NCBI GenBank assembly: GCA_964419255.1
Contig: CAYQOU010000010.1
Span: 10,075-74,074, forward strand
Direction: 5' to 3'
Source of the DNA: CAZPHU01 sp964419255
GTDB taxonomy: Bacteria > Fibrobacterota > Chitinivibrionia > Chitinivibrionales > CAYFVL01
DNA length: 64,000 nt
The notes beneath the pieces are model-generated. The model worked only from the letters and a program-made list of their open reading frames with translations. It ran no database searches and had not been told where the DNA came from. The position numbers and the translations under genes are program-made. Positions 1-7,355 of the stretch are shown here, piece by piece. The first letter of the stretch is position 1, and each line of letters starts with the position of its first letter.

Positions 1-290
1 AAACCATACGCATAAACAGCATGGAAATACATCCGGGACGTCATGAAGTGCTTATCGGCGATAGTTCCGTTCAGTTGACTTCCTCCGAGTTCAGAGCGCT
101 TCACTATCTTGCAAGAAAGCCGGGATGGGTGTTCACCAGGTATCAGATTGTAGAGGCGGTGCACGGAAGTAATTATCCGGTCACCGATAGAAGCGTGGAT
201 GTTCTCATCGTGGGCCTCAGGAAAAAGCTGGGTGATGCCGGTAAACACATTGAAACGGTACGCGGGATCGGGTATAGATTTAAGGAGTAG
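1..290 (+). CDS. phoB: PhoB/OmpR-family response regulator, C-terminal part (5' end outside the window)
   Basis: The open frame runs in from the left edge, so only the DNA-binding end is visible. It is an OmpR/PhoB winged helix: an SSEFRALHYLA helix, the TRYQIVEAV segment, a recognition helix with RSVDVLIVGLRKKL, and the final wing ETVRGIGYRF. The receiver domain must lie upstream. A histidine kinase of PhoR type starts 8 bases downstream, and pstB and phoU follow, so this is most likely the PhoB response regulator of phosphate limitation. The Met at position 21 is internal, not the start. The family is certain from sequence; the PhoB identity rests on neighbours. Confidence 0.85.
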   Translation, partial: TIRINSMEIHPGRHEVLIGDSSVQLTSSEFRALHYLARKPGWVFTRYQIVEAVHGSNYPVTDRSVDVLIVGLRKKLGDAGKHIETVRGIGYRFKE

Positions 291-298
291 ACTTTTCG

Positions 299-2104
299 AT
301 GCAAAAAAGGCCATTCTTCTGGCATATATTTCCTCCCTTTCTCATAATTACTATCATAGCAAGCGCGGTTATTATCCTGTATGTTAATCATGCGTTGCGT
401 TCTTTGCTGTATGAGCGTACGGTAGAAGATTTAAAAACCCGGGCCTATCTTTTGAAACATCAGCTGCAATTTGCCCACATGGATTCCCTCATCGATATCG
501 ACTCTGTTGCAAAATTCGTCGGAGCCAGAACAAATACGCGCTTGACAATGATTTTGCCTTCAGGTAAAGTAATTGCAGATTCCGATGAAAACCCGCTCCA
601 AATGGATAATCATGCCGATCGCCCTGAGATACGTCAGGCTTTGTCCGGGGATACCGGCATTGAAACACGCTTCAGTGCTACTCTGTCTCGCGACCTTGTT
701 TACGTTGCAATTCCGCTGATGCAATCAGATACATCATCCGGTGTACTGCGGGTGTCGCTGCCTGTAATAGATATGGCGCAAGCCATATCCGGTACGCTTT
801 CGCGCATTCTGGTAACCGGTCTTATTGTTATCCTGCTTTCGATACTGGCAAGTGTTGCCCTTTCACGCCGCCTCAGTCGTCCTCTGGAGTATTTACGAAT
901 GGGGGCCCAGAGATTTGCCCGTGGTGATCTGACTATGAGACTTGCGATCCCCGATACAGTTGAGAGCGCACAGCTGGCGGAAGCAATGAACACGATGGCT
1001 CAACAGCTTGATGAACGCATTCGTACCATTACTCGTCAGAGAAACCAACAGGATGCAATTCTTGCAGCAATGGTCGAAGGGGTTATTGCAATTGATAATG
1101 ATGAACATATCATCATGGTAAATAATGCCGCAACACGAATGCTTGGCAAGGAACCAATGGAAATTGTACACCGCTGGGTACAGGAGGCGATTCGGGATGT
1201 TTCCCTGCAGCGGTTTATTAAGACCCTCCTAACGGAGCGTATTCCTCAGCAACAGGAGATTGTTCTTCATCAAAACGGTACCGAGCGGGAACTTCAGGTT
1301 AATGGTACCATGTTAAGAGGATCGAGAGGCGGAATTAAGGGGGGATTAATTGTATTGCATGATGTTACTACTCTTAAACGCCTCGAAAACATACGCAAGG
1401 ACTTTGTTGCCAACGTATCCCATGAGCTCAGGACACCTCTGACATCAATAAAAGGATTCGTTGAAACTCTTTTGGACGGGGCAATGGAAGAGCGGCAGGA
1501 GCGGCATCGATTTCTAAAAATCATTGCAAATCATGTCAATCGTCTGAACGCTATTATCGAAGACCTTATGACTCTCAGTCGTCTGGAAAAAGTTGATCTG
1601 GACGAGAAAGTGCATCTTGAAACCTCCTCTCTTGATCCGATCGTGCGGGATGCGGTCACCGTGTGTTCCGCAAAAGCTTCACAACAAAGGATATCAATAT
1701 CGATCGAAGGCGAACGGGGGCTTACTGCAGTTTGCAATGCCTCACTCTTTGAACAGGCATTGATAAACCTGGTTGATAACGCCATAAAGTATAGTCCGCC
1801 GGAAAGTCATGTGCGAATCGGATGTACACGCCTGGATGGTACTATAAGTGTGTCTGTAACTGATCAGGGGCCAGGTATTGCCCAGGAACATATTCCACGT
1901 TTATTTGAGCGTTTCTACCGAATAGATAAAGCCCGCAGCCGCAAATTAGGTGGTACCGGCCTGGGGCTGGCTATTGTAAAACATATAATGCACGCAAATA
2001 ATGGTTCGATCACCGTCGAAAGTGAATTAGGAAAAGGCTCAATGTTTACTTTGCTTTTACCGACCGACCACATTGTTAAAAGCATTACTAAGGAGAATGC
2101 ATGA
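299..2104 (+). CDS. phoR: Phosphate-regulon sensor histidine kinase PhoR
   Basis: Membrane histidine kinase of 601 residues. Domain order: TM1 (about 9-30), an extracytoplasmic sensor of about 130 residues, TM2 (about 168-188), HAMP (about 188-240), a PAS domain (about 250-355), HisKA with the phospho-accepting His375 in NVSHELRTPLTSIKGF, and HATPase with DNAIKYSP, DQGPGIA and a GTGLGLAIVKHI G2 box. The order is that of PhoR kinases with a periplasmic domain. It follows the response regulator by 8 bases and overlaps pstB by 4 (ATGA), so the four genes look like one transcript. It should phosphorylate the upstream regulator under phosphate starvation, with PhoU as inhibitor. Confidence 0.92.
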   Translation: MQKRPFFWHIFPPFLIITIIASAVIILYVNHALRSLLYERTVEDLKTRAYLLKHQLQFAHMDSLIDIDSVAKFVGARTNTRLTMILPSGKVIADSDENPLQMDNHADRPEIRQALSGDTGIETRFSATLSRDLVYVAIPLMQSDTSSGVLRVSLPVIDMAQAISGTLSRILVTGLIVILLSILASVALSRRLSRPLEYLRMGAQRFARGDLTMRLAIPDTVESAQLAEAMNTMAQQLDERIRTITRQRNQQDAILAAMVEGVIAIDNDEHIIMVNNAATRMLGKEPMEIVHRWVQEAIRDVSLQRFIKTLLTERIPQQQEIVLHQNGTERELQVNGTMLRGSRGGIKGGLIVLHDVTTLKRLENIRKDFVANVSHELRTPLTSIKGFVETLLDGAMEERQERHRFLKIIANHVNRLNAIIEDLMTLSRLEKVDLDEKVHLETSSLDPIVRDAVTVCSAKASQQRISISIEGERGLTAVCNASLFEQALINLVDNAIKYSPPESHVRIGCTRLDGTISVSVTDQGPGIAQEHIPRLFERFYRIDKARSRKLGGTGLGLAIVKHIMHANNGSITVESELGKGSMFTLLLPTDHIVKSITKENA

Positions 2105-2877
2105 GCGAATCGAGAGAAATACTACCAATCAAAATCCAAACCCAAAACCTTGATTTTTTCTATGGAAATTCTCAGGCACTTTTCAACATTTCCCTTGAAA
2201 TGCCTGCAAACCAGGTTACCGCTCTTATCGGTCCTTCGGGTTGTGGAAAGTCAACCTTCCTTCGGACCCTTAACAGGATGAATGATATTATTGGTAATAC
2301 CCGTGTAAAGGGAACTGTGCAGATAGATGGTCAGAACATCTATGACAACTCTTCAGATGTCGTGCTGTTGCGCAAACGAATAGGTATGGTTTTTCAGAAA
2401 TCTACCCCTTTCCCCAAATCTATATTCGACAATGTCGCATTCGGTCCGCGTATTCACGGTATTCGCAACAAGGCAAAACTCGAGGAGATCGTTGAGCAGA
2501 GTCTCCGCAAATCAGCCTTATGGGAAGAAGTTAAAGACAGAATAACAAAGAGCGCCATGGGATTATCGGGAGGCCAGCAGCAAAGGCTCTGTATTGCCCG
2601 TGCACTGGCGGTGGAGCCTGAGATACTTCTGATGGACGAACCGGCATCAGCCCTGGATCCGCGTTCCACGGCACGCATCGAAGATCTTATCGCTGAGTTA
2701 AGAAACGCCTATACCATAATTATTGTGACCCATAACATGCAACAGGCGTCTCGAGTATCAGACAGGACGGCATTTTTTTACGAAGGAAAAATGATAGAAA
2801 GCGGAGCTACGGAACAGATATTTACACAACCGAAAAAAAGACAAACAGAAGATTATATCACAGGACGATTCGGATAG
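2101..2877 (+). CDS. pstB: Phosphate ABC transporter ATP-binding protein PstB
   Basis: ABC ATPase of 258 residues that energises phosphate uptake through PstCA in the inner membrane. It shows Walker A GPSGCGKST, Q-loop MVFQKSTPFPKSIFDNV (typical of PstB), signature LSGGQQQRLCIARAL, Walker B EILLMDEPASALDP and the H-loop VTHNMQQ. The 4-base overlap with phoR implies translational coupling; phoU follows 34 bases later. The partners pstS, pstC and pstA are not in the window. PstB also takes part in signalling to PhoR through PhoU, which may explain why it is separated from the transporter genes. Confidence 0.95.
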   Translation: MSESREILPIKIQTQNLDFFYGNSQALFNISLEMPANQVTALIGPSGCGKSTFLRTLNRMNDIIGNTRVKGTVQIDGQNIYDNSSDVVLLRKRIGMVFQKSTPFPKSIFDNVAFGPRIHGIRNKAKLEEIVEQSLRKSALWEEVKDRITKSAMGLSGGQQQRLCIARALAVEPEILLMDEPASALDPRSTARIEDLIAELRNAYTIIIVTHNMQQASRVSDRTAFFYEGKMIESGATEQIFTQPKKRQTEDYITGRFG

Positions 2878-2911
2878 ATCTTTGCCCGACCCACACGTTT
2901 GAGGAGAGAAT

Positions 2912-3586
2912 ATGACGCTCATAATGCAAAAGGAAACTGATAAACTTAAAAAAGCACTTTTGTCACTCTGCGCTCTGGTTGTAAATAATGTTTCTAAATC
3001 AGTCAGAGCTGTAATGCAAAAAGATTCTGAGGCAGCTTACAAGGTGATGGCTAACGATCGAGAAATAGATAGTGCGGAGATCGAAGTTGAAGAAGAATGC
3101 CTCAAAATTTTGGCTCTTCACCAGCCGGTTGCAGGTGACCTGCGATTCATTATCGCAGTCATGAAAATTAATAACGACCTAGAAAGAGTTGGGGATCTGG
3201 CAGTTAATATCGCAGAGAATGCCATCGCCCTTGCCAAGTTAGGCAATGCCCCTTCTCCATTCGATCTTTCCGGCATGAGCGAAATAGTCATAGACATGCT
3301 CAACAAAAGCATTGATGCACTGATAAACATTGATACCGAGCTTGCCCATGCCGTATGTCAGATGGATGATAGTGTTGATAAAATAAATCGGGAGATGTAT
3401 TCAAGCGTAAAAAACTGTATTGTATCCGACCCCGAAAAAATCGATTGTCTTATCCACTACCTCTCGATATCACGCCATCTTGAGCGCATCGGCGATCATG
3501 CGACAAATATATCTGAAGATATAATATACATGAATAATGGAGAAATCATTAGACACAAAGTCCGAAGCAATGAACCGCATTCTTAA
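2912..3586 (+). CDS. phoU: Phosphate signalling protein PhoU
   Basis: Cytoplasmic protein of 224 residues made of two related three-helix PhoU repeats. Each carries the metal-binding acidic motif: ANDREIDSAEIEVEE with DLRFIIAVMKINNDLERVGD in the first, MDDSVDKINREMY with HYLSISRHLERIGDHATNISED in the second. PhoU couples the Pst transporter to PhoR and keeps the regulon off when phosphate is plentiful. A GAGGAGAGAAT ribosome site precedes the ATG. Last gene of the phosphate group; its end overlaps by 4 bases the end of the convergent amidotransferase gene. Confidence 0.93.
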   Translation: MTLIMQKETDKLKKALLSLCALVVNNVSKSVRAVMQKDSEAAYKVMANDREIDSAEIEVEEECLKILALHQPVAGDLRFIIAVMKINNDLERVGDLAVNIAENAIALAKLGNAPSPFDLSGMSEIVIDMLNKSIDALINIDTELAHAVCQMDDSVDKINREMYSSVKNCIVSDPEKIDCLIHYLSISRHLERIGDHATNISEDIIYMNNGEIIRHKVRSNEPHS

Positions 3587-4275
3587 ACGTCTCCATTTTT
3601 GATCTTTGTAAGTATCTGACCGAGTATTTTATTCGTTTGCTTACAATAGGTAACAGAAGAGATGATATCTTCTGCCTTTTGCACATAAGGCCCCCCGGTA
3701 AGCTCATAGGAGCAGGCATTTACCAGTGCATTAATGCCTTCGGGGGTTGACTCCAGGTGGAACTGCATACCAACGACCCGATCATCATAAATAAAGCACT
3801 GATTTTCACACGCCGCGCTTCGCGCAATTTGCCGGCATCCTGAAGGTATATCGAAGGTTTCCCCATGCCAGTGCAATACGGGTGTATTGTCAGGCAGACT
3901 GATAAGGCTGTGAGCATTGGCTGGAGAGGAGAATATGGGAAACCAGCCGATCTCCCTGTACCTGTTCCTTTTTACCGCCGCCCCCATTACCGAAGCAATC
4001 ATTTGTGCCCCCAGACATATTCCTATAACATACTTCCCCGAAGAAATCGCCTTTTCGATGTGTAGCTTTTCCCTTTTCATCCATGGAAAAAGCTTTTCAT
4101 CCGAAACACTCATGGGACCACCCATTATCACCAAAAGCGTGTATCTTTCATGGGAAGGAAGCGGTTCACCTTTATACAAATGAGTTTCTGTGAAAGGGAT
4201 TGCATTTACATGCGCCCAGCTGCGTATTGCACCGGGCCCTTCAAAAGCAACATGTCGTATCACATGAATGTGCAT
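3583..4275 (-). CDS. Class I glutamine amidotransferase-like protein
   Basis: A stand-alone GATase1-fold protein of 230 residues. The nucleophile elbow GICLGAQ supplies the Cys; His and Glu of the triad are in MQFHLESTPEG near the C-terminus; MGGPMSVSDE matches the glycine-rich loop before it. Family members (GMP-synthase-like amidotransferases) release ammonia from glutamine or act on gamma-glutamyl substrates, and the real substrate is usually unknown. I place the start at the internal Met of MHIHVIRH (position 4275) because a GAGAGAAG ribosome site precedes it and homology begins there; a 15-residue longer frame exists. A link to nitrogen metabolism is suggested only by the ammonium transporter upstream on the same strand. 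Confidence 0.8.
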   Translation of the reverse strand: MHIHVIRHVAFEGPGAIRSWAHVNAIPFTETHLYKGEPLPSHERYTLLVIMGGPMSVSDEKLFPWMKREKLHIEKAISSGKYVIGICLGAQMIASVMGAAVKRNRYREIGWFPIFSSPANAHSLISLPDNTPVLHWHGETFDIPSGCRQIARSAACENQCFIYDDRVVGMQFHLESTPEGINALVNACSYELTGGPYVQKAEDIISSVTYCKQTNKILGQILTKIKNGDV

Positions 4276-4397
4276 AGTATACTTCTCTCTGTTAAGTTCG
4301 GCAAAACCCGAAAAAAACAAAGTTCAAAGGACAAAAATATCAGAAAATCAGGAAAAGATAAATAGATGAAATGATACTATTAAAAAACGTGCATCTT

Positions 4398-4496
4398 TCA
4401 TCTTCTGTCTCGCCGTCCTCCTCCATTCCGCTTCAGCGAAAGGACGGGAGCATAGGGCAATTTGGATGCTTGTATAACCGCAACCATCATCTTCAT
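4398..4496 (-). pseudogene. Truncated glnK (PII) remnant behind the first amt gene
   Basis: Sixteen bases after the amt stop, an ATG opens with MKMMVAVIQASKLP, which matches the first 14 residues of the intact GlnK at 9794-10135 (MKMIVAVIQPNKLP). After that the homology stops and 18 unrelated, Arg-rich residues follow to a stop. The break falls at the edge of a GC-rich hairpin (4413-4447). amt-glnK is the normal gene pair, so this is read as a glnK destroyed by insertion or deletion, leaving a 32-codon stub. No further PII-like sequence is visible downstream. Confidence 0.75.
4413..4447. repeat. GC-rich hairpin repeat, copy 1 (inside the glnK remnant)
   Basis: Arms CCGTCCT (4413-4419) and AGGACGG (4441-4447) around a 21-base loop containing GCTTCAGCGAA. 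Copy 2 at 47582-47619 shares the layout CCTC..CC...GCTTTAGCG..AGGA.GGGAG. Both lie between genes, so this looks like a dispersed palindromic element. It coincides with the point where the glnK remnant loses homology, and may now act as the 3' end of the amt transcript. Confidence 0.5.
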
Positions 4497-4512
4497 TTTA
4501 ATCTCTTCTGTT

Positions 4513-5832
4513 CTATGATTCTGTAGTAAATATCTGAAATCCATTATACGCTTCCATACCCATTTCGCCCACATCCAAACCGCCGATTTCTTCTTCGCGG
4601 GAGACCCGTACACCAACAGTTTTTTTCAATATAAACCACAAGAGCAAAGAAATAGGAAAAACCGTTGCACCTATTACGATTACTCCCAGAAGTTGTATTC
4701 CCATCAAAGCTAACCCGCCGCCGTAGAACAGCCCTCCATCACCGCCGCGCAGTGAAGGAATCGCAAATAGCCCTACAGCCAGCGTCCCCCACACACCATT
4801 AACCAGGTGCACTGCGAGTGCCCCCACAGGATCATCAATACTTATCTTATCAAATCCATACACCGCCAGCACAACTAATACACCTGCTATTAAACCTATT
4901 ATGAGTGATCCAACCGGTGATACAACTGCGCAGGGTGCGGTGATTGCCACCAGTCCGGCAAGGCATCCATTGACAATCATAGAAAGATCCGGTTTTCCGC
5001 CAATGATCCAAGCACTGATCATTGCTCCCAAGATCCCTGTACAGCTTGCCAAACCCGTTGTCAATGCTATTCGTGGGACGTTTGCATCCATTGCCAATTG
5101 ACTGCCCGGATTGAAACCAAACCAACCGAGCCATAATATAAACCCTCCCAGTGTCGCAAGAGGAATGGAATGACCAACGATGGCACGCGGCGAACCATCA
5201 GGCATATACTTACCGATACGCGGTCCCAGAAGTAACACTCCAGCCAGTGCTGCCCAGCCTCCCACAGAATGTACAACCGTGGAGCCGGCAAAATCGTGAA
5301 ATCCCATCTCGCCAAGCCAGCCGCCGCCCCATATCCAGTGACCACCAAGTGGGTAAATAAAGGCAACCAGAAAAGTGCCAAATATTAAATACGATACAAA
5401 CTTTATTCTTTCAGCAACCGCTCCCGAAATTATCGAACATCCGGCCGCAGCAAATGCCGCCTGAAAGAAAAAGAAAGCATATACCGGAATATTGGTTGCC
5501 GGATTGTGTGCCGATTCATCTACCATAAATGAACTTGTCCCCACAATACTATTACCCGGGCCAAACATCAAACCGTACCCGACAGCCCAAAAGGCGACCA
5601 TGGAAATTGCAAAGACACTGAAATTTTTCCCAAGAATGTTTACGGCGTTTTTTGATCGACAGAAACCGGTCTCCACAAACGCGAATCCTGCATTCATAAA
5701 AAAGACAAGAAATGCCGCCACAAGTACCCAAAGGGTGTCTATCAAATTTATAGCTGTTCCGTCTTGAGCCATAACCGCACCAGTGGTTAATAGAACTAAA
5801 ATGGAAACGACACTTCCACGGCGCAATTTCAT
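4513..5832 (-). CDS. amt: Ammonium transporter (Amt family), copy 1
   Basis: Inner-membrane ammonium channel of 439 residues with about 11 hydrophobic segments after an N-terminal signal-like segment (to about VMAQ). It carries the twin pore histidines in DFAGSTVVHSVGGWAAL and AVHLVNGVWGTLAVG, the FVETGFCRSKNAVNI segment after the first helix, and LGWFGFNPGS. The start at 5832 is chosen because an AGGAGGTCC ribosome site precedes it; 40 upstream codons in frame lack family similarity. A -24/-12 promoter lies 70-85 bases upstream. The partner glnK behind it is broken, unlike the second amt (10172-11515). Confidence 0.93.
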   Translation of the reverse strand: MKLRRGSVVSILVLLTTGAVMAQDGTAINLIDTLWVLVAAFLVFFMNAGFAFVETGFCRSKNAVNILGKNFSVFAISMVAFWAVGYGLMFGPGNSIVGTSSFMVDESAHNPATNIPVYAFFFFQAAFAAAGCSIISGAVAERIKFVSYLIFGTFLVAFIYPLGGHWIWGGGWLGEMGFHDFAGSTVVHSVGGWAALAGVLLLGPRIGKYMPDGSPRAIVGHSIPLATLGGFILWLGWFGFNPGSQLAMDANVPRIALTTGLASCTGILGAMISAWIIGGKPDLSMIVNGCLAGLVAITAPCAVVSPVGSLIIGLIAGVLVVLAVYGFDKISIDDPVGALAVHLVNGVWGTLAVGLFAIPSLRGGDGGLFYGGGLALMGIQLLGVIVIGATVFPISLLLWFILKKTVGVRVSREEEIGGLDVGEMGMEAYNGFQIFTTES

Positions 5833-5900
5833 GCAGGACCTCCTCGTTTGACACATAATTGTTGTATAAAAATTCAAGAATGAATCGTGGCACCTATATA

Positions 5901-5916
5901 CGCAACCCACATACCA
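5901..5916 (-). promoter_or_regulatory. Sigma54 (-24/-12) promoter of amt copy 1
   Basis: Read on the minus strand: TGGTATGTGGGTTGCG. GG and GC have the fixed sigma54 spacing (10 bases between), and the -12 half TTGCG is shared with the other nitrogen promoters in the window. Transcription would begin near 5890, giving a leader of about 58 bases. It fits an ammonium transporter induced under nitrogen limitation. Confidence 0.75.
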
Positions 5917-5967
5917 AACAATCGATTTGCATATCTGTTCTAAAAAACTCAATTTTGCTTTTCGGGT

Positions 5968-6045
5968 GGGAACAAATTTGTGTCATCCTGGTTTTGTGTG
6001 ACAAATATGTATCACATACATCGTGTTTTCCCACGATCAGCTATT
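5968..6045. promoter_or_regulatory. Inverted repeats between the divergent amt and activator-like genes
   Basis: Three palindromes sit between the two divergent sigma54 promoters: ACAAATTTGT (5972-5981), TGTGA-N10-TCACA (about 5997-6016) and ATCGTG-N6-CACGAT (about 6020-6037). Such sites 60 to 130 bases from a -24 element are where an enhancer-binding protein would bind. The ACAAATTTGT core recurs upstream of nifH (52656-52665), and a variant lies upstream of the porin operon (12869-12884). No protein can be assigned. Confidence 0.4.
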
Positions 6046-6077
6046 GCATATATAAAGTATAAAGGAACAAATGGCTG

Positions 6078-6093
6078 TGGCGCCATTTTTGCT
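6078..6093 (+). promoter_or_regulatory. Sigma54 promoter of the activator-like gene
   Basis: TGGCGCCATTTTTGCT keeps the GG/GC spacing and the preferred TTTGCT at -12. The predicted start site near 6103 leaves a leader of 15 bases if translation begins at 6119, or about 70 if it begins at the second Met (6173). The gene therefore seems to be expressed under the same conditions as its divergent amt neighbour. Confidence 0.7.
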
Positions 6094-6118
6094 TGCTTTG
6101 ACAGCACACAAATAATGG

Positions 6119-7138
6119 ATGATTAAAAGTAAACTATCGATTCTCTTATCTTCTGTCAAGTGTAAGTTACATATGCTTATTACAGTGAACAATGCATTAG
6201 TAGGAACAAGTGAATCTATACAAAAGGTCCGTGATGCCATTGAGCGGGTTGCACACACGACGACTCCGATACTGCTTGTAGGTGAGACCGGCACAGGAAA
6301 AGAAAGCATCGCGCGTGAAATTCACGAACTCTCGAATTTTTCGCAGGGTTCTTTTGTGACGGTCAATTGCCCTGCACTCACCGACACTGATTTGCAACAG
6401 GGACTGCTTCTTCATTCTCCTCCCCATGGTATAAAAAGGGGATATCAATCTTTGAGACATGTGAACAATGCCACGGTGTTTCTCAATGAAATTGGCGAAT
6501 TGCCATTAAGCGCACAGGGTGTTTTACTGGAGGTTCTTCAAAAATGGGATACCCACAGGCTGGAGAACGAAAAGCATACCTATACAACACGATTTATCGC
6601 ATCGACGAGTCGCAATTTGGCCGAATGTGTCAAAATCGGAGAATTCAGAAAAGATCTTTTTTACCGTATAAATGTTTTTACAATCACACTACCACTCTTA
6701 CGAGAACGCATTCCGGACATAATTCTTCTGGTCGATCACCTTCTTAACGCATACAAGATAAGATACAGTAAACACATAGAGACAATCTCATCCGAAGCAC
6801 TCGAATTATTGACCTTATACCCTTGGCCGGGTAATGTGCGGGAGCTGGAAAATGTCATCGAGCATGCCGTGCTGGTATCTGCGGACACGGTAATTGAGGC
6901 ACACGATCTGCCGAGCTGGATGCAGGTTTCAAGCACTGAAGATCATTCTCATGGTGATACATTTAAAAGCCTTATAGCCGCCTATGAGAAAAAAATCATA
7001 ACCAATGCTTTGGAAACTGCGCGAGGTAATCAGACAGAAGCGGCACGGCTTTTGGGCACAACCAAGAGAGTTATTCAATATAAGGTGCGTCTCTACCATA
7101 TAGACTACAGAAAGTTCAGAAACAGTCAGCCATTTTAA
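6119..7138 (+). CDS. Degenerate sigma54-activator-like AAA+ protein (no sensor domain, no GAFTGA, altered Walker B)
   Basis: 339 residues with AAA+ and Fis-type HTH domains but no receiver, GAF or PAS domain. Walker A GETGTGKE (about 55-62), the arginine region FRKDLFYRINVF, sensor II WPGNVRELENVIEHAVLVS and the helix-turn-helix NQTEAARLLGTTKRVIQYKV are clear and close to those of the NifA at 50793. Two hallmarks are lost: the GAFTGA loop, which contacts sigma54, is replaced by a shorter unrelated stretch (about residues 91-108), and the Walker B Asp is Asn (FLNEIGE for FLDEIGE). It probably binds DNA and nucleotide but cannot remodel sigma54 holoenzyme in the usual way. It lies between amt and ptsP under its own sigma54 promoter. 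The start is uncertain (6119 or 6173; neither has a strong ribosome site). Confidence 0.8.
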   Translation: MIKSKLSILLSSVKCKLHMLITVNNALVGTSESIQKVRDAIERVAHTTTPILLVGETGTGKESIAREIHELSNFSQGSFVTVNCPALTDTDLQQGLLLHSPPHGIKRGYQSLRHVNNATVFLNEIGELPLSAQGVLLEVLQKWDTHRLENEKHTYTTRFIASTSRNLAECVKIGEFRKDLFYRINVFTITLPLLRERIPDIILLVDHLLNAYKIRYSKHIETISSEALELLTLYPWPGNVRELENVIEHAVLVSADTVIEAHDLPSWMQVSSTEDHSHGDTFKSLIAAYEKKIITNALETARGNQTEAARLLGTTKRVIQYKVRLYHIDYRKFRNSQPF

Positions 7139-7142
7139 ACCT

Positions 7143-7290
7143 GCATTGTGCGGTTCTGAGTGGATGATTCGCCCAATCCCTTAAGGGCAGAAAGGTTGGA
7201 GTAGTCGTGCGGAATACCCTCTGTGGTATTTTCGACATTGCTGAAGCCCGGGATTCCCTGTGCCCTGCAGAATGGTATTGTAATTCTGTA
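7143..7290 (+). repeat. Dispersed intergenic element R1
   Basis: Begins ATTGTGCGGTTCTGAGTGG directly after the activator-like gene. Its interior aligns with R2 and R3: GGAATACCCTCTGTGGTATTTTC, an AATACC/GGTATT hairpin, followed by ATTGCTGAAGCCC. The right boundary is unclear; an inverted pair CAGAAT/ATTCTG lies near 7269-7289. Confidence 0.6.
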
Positions 7291-7355
7291 TATTGTATTT
7301 TGTGACTGCAGTCTGAGTCTATACTGAAAAACCTTTTTATACCAGAAAAACAATC

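Noticed and set aside
5888..5904. TGGCACCTATATACGCA on the plus strand as a sigma54 promoter
   Set aside because: GG to GC spacing is one base too long (11 instead of 10), and the better element at 6078-6093 serves the same gene.
5997..6016. TGTGA...TCACA as a CRP/FNR box
   Set aside because: Spacer is 10 bases instead of 6, so it does not fit either regulator; kept only as an unassigned palindrome.
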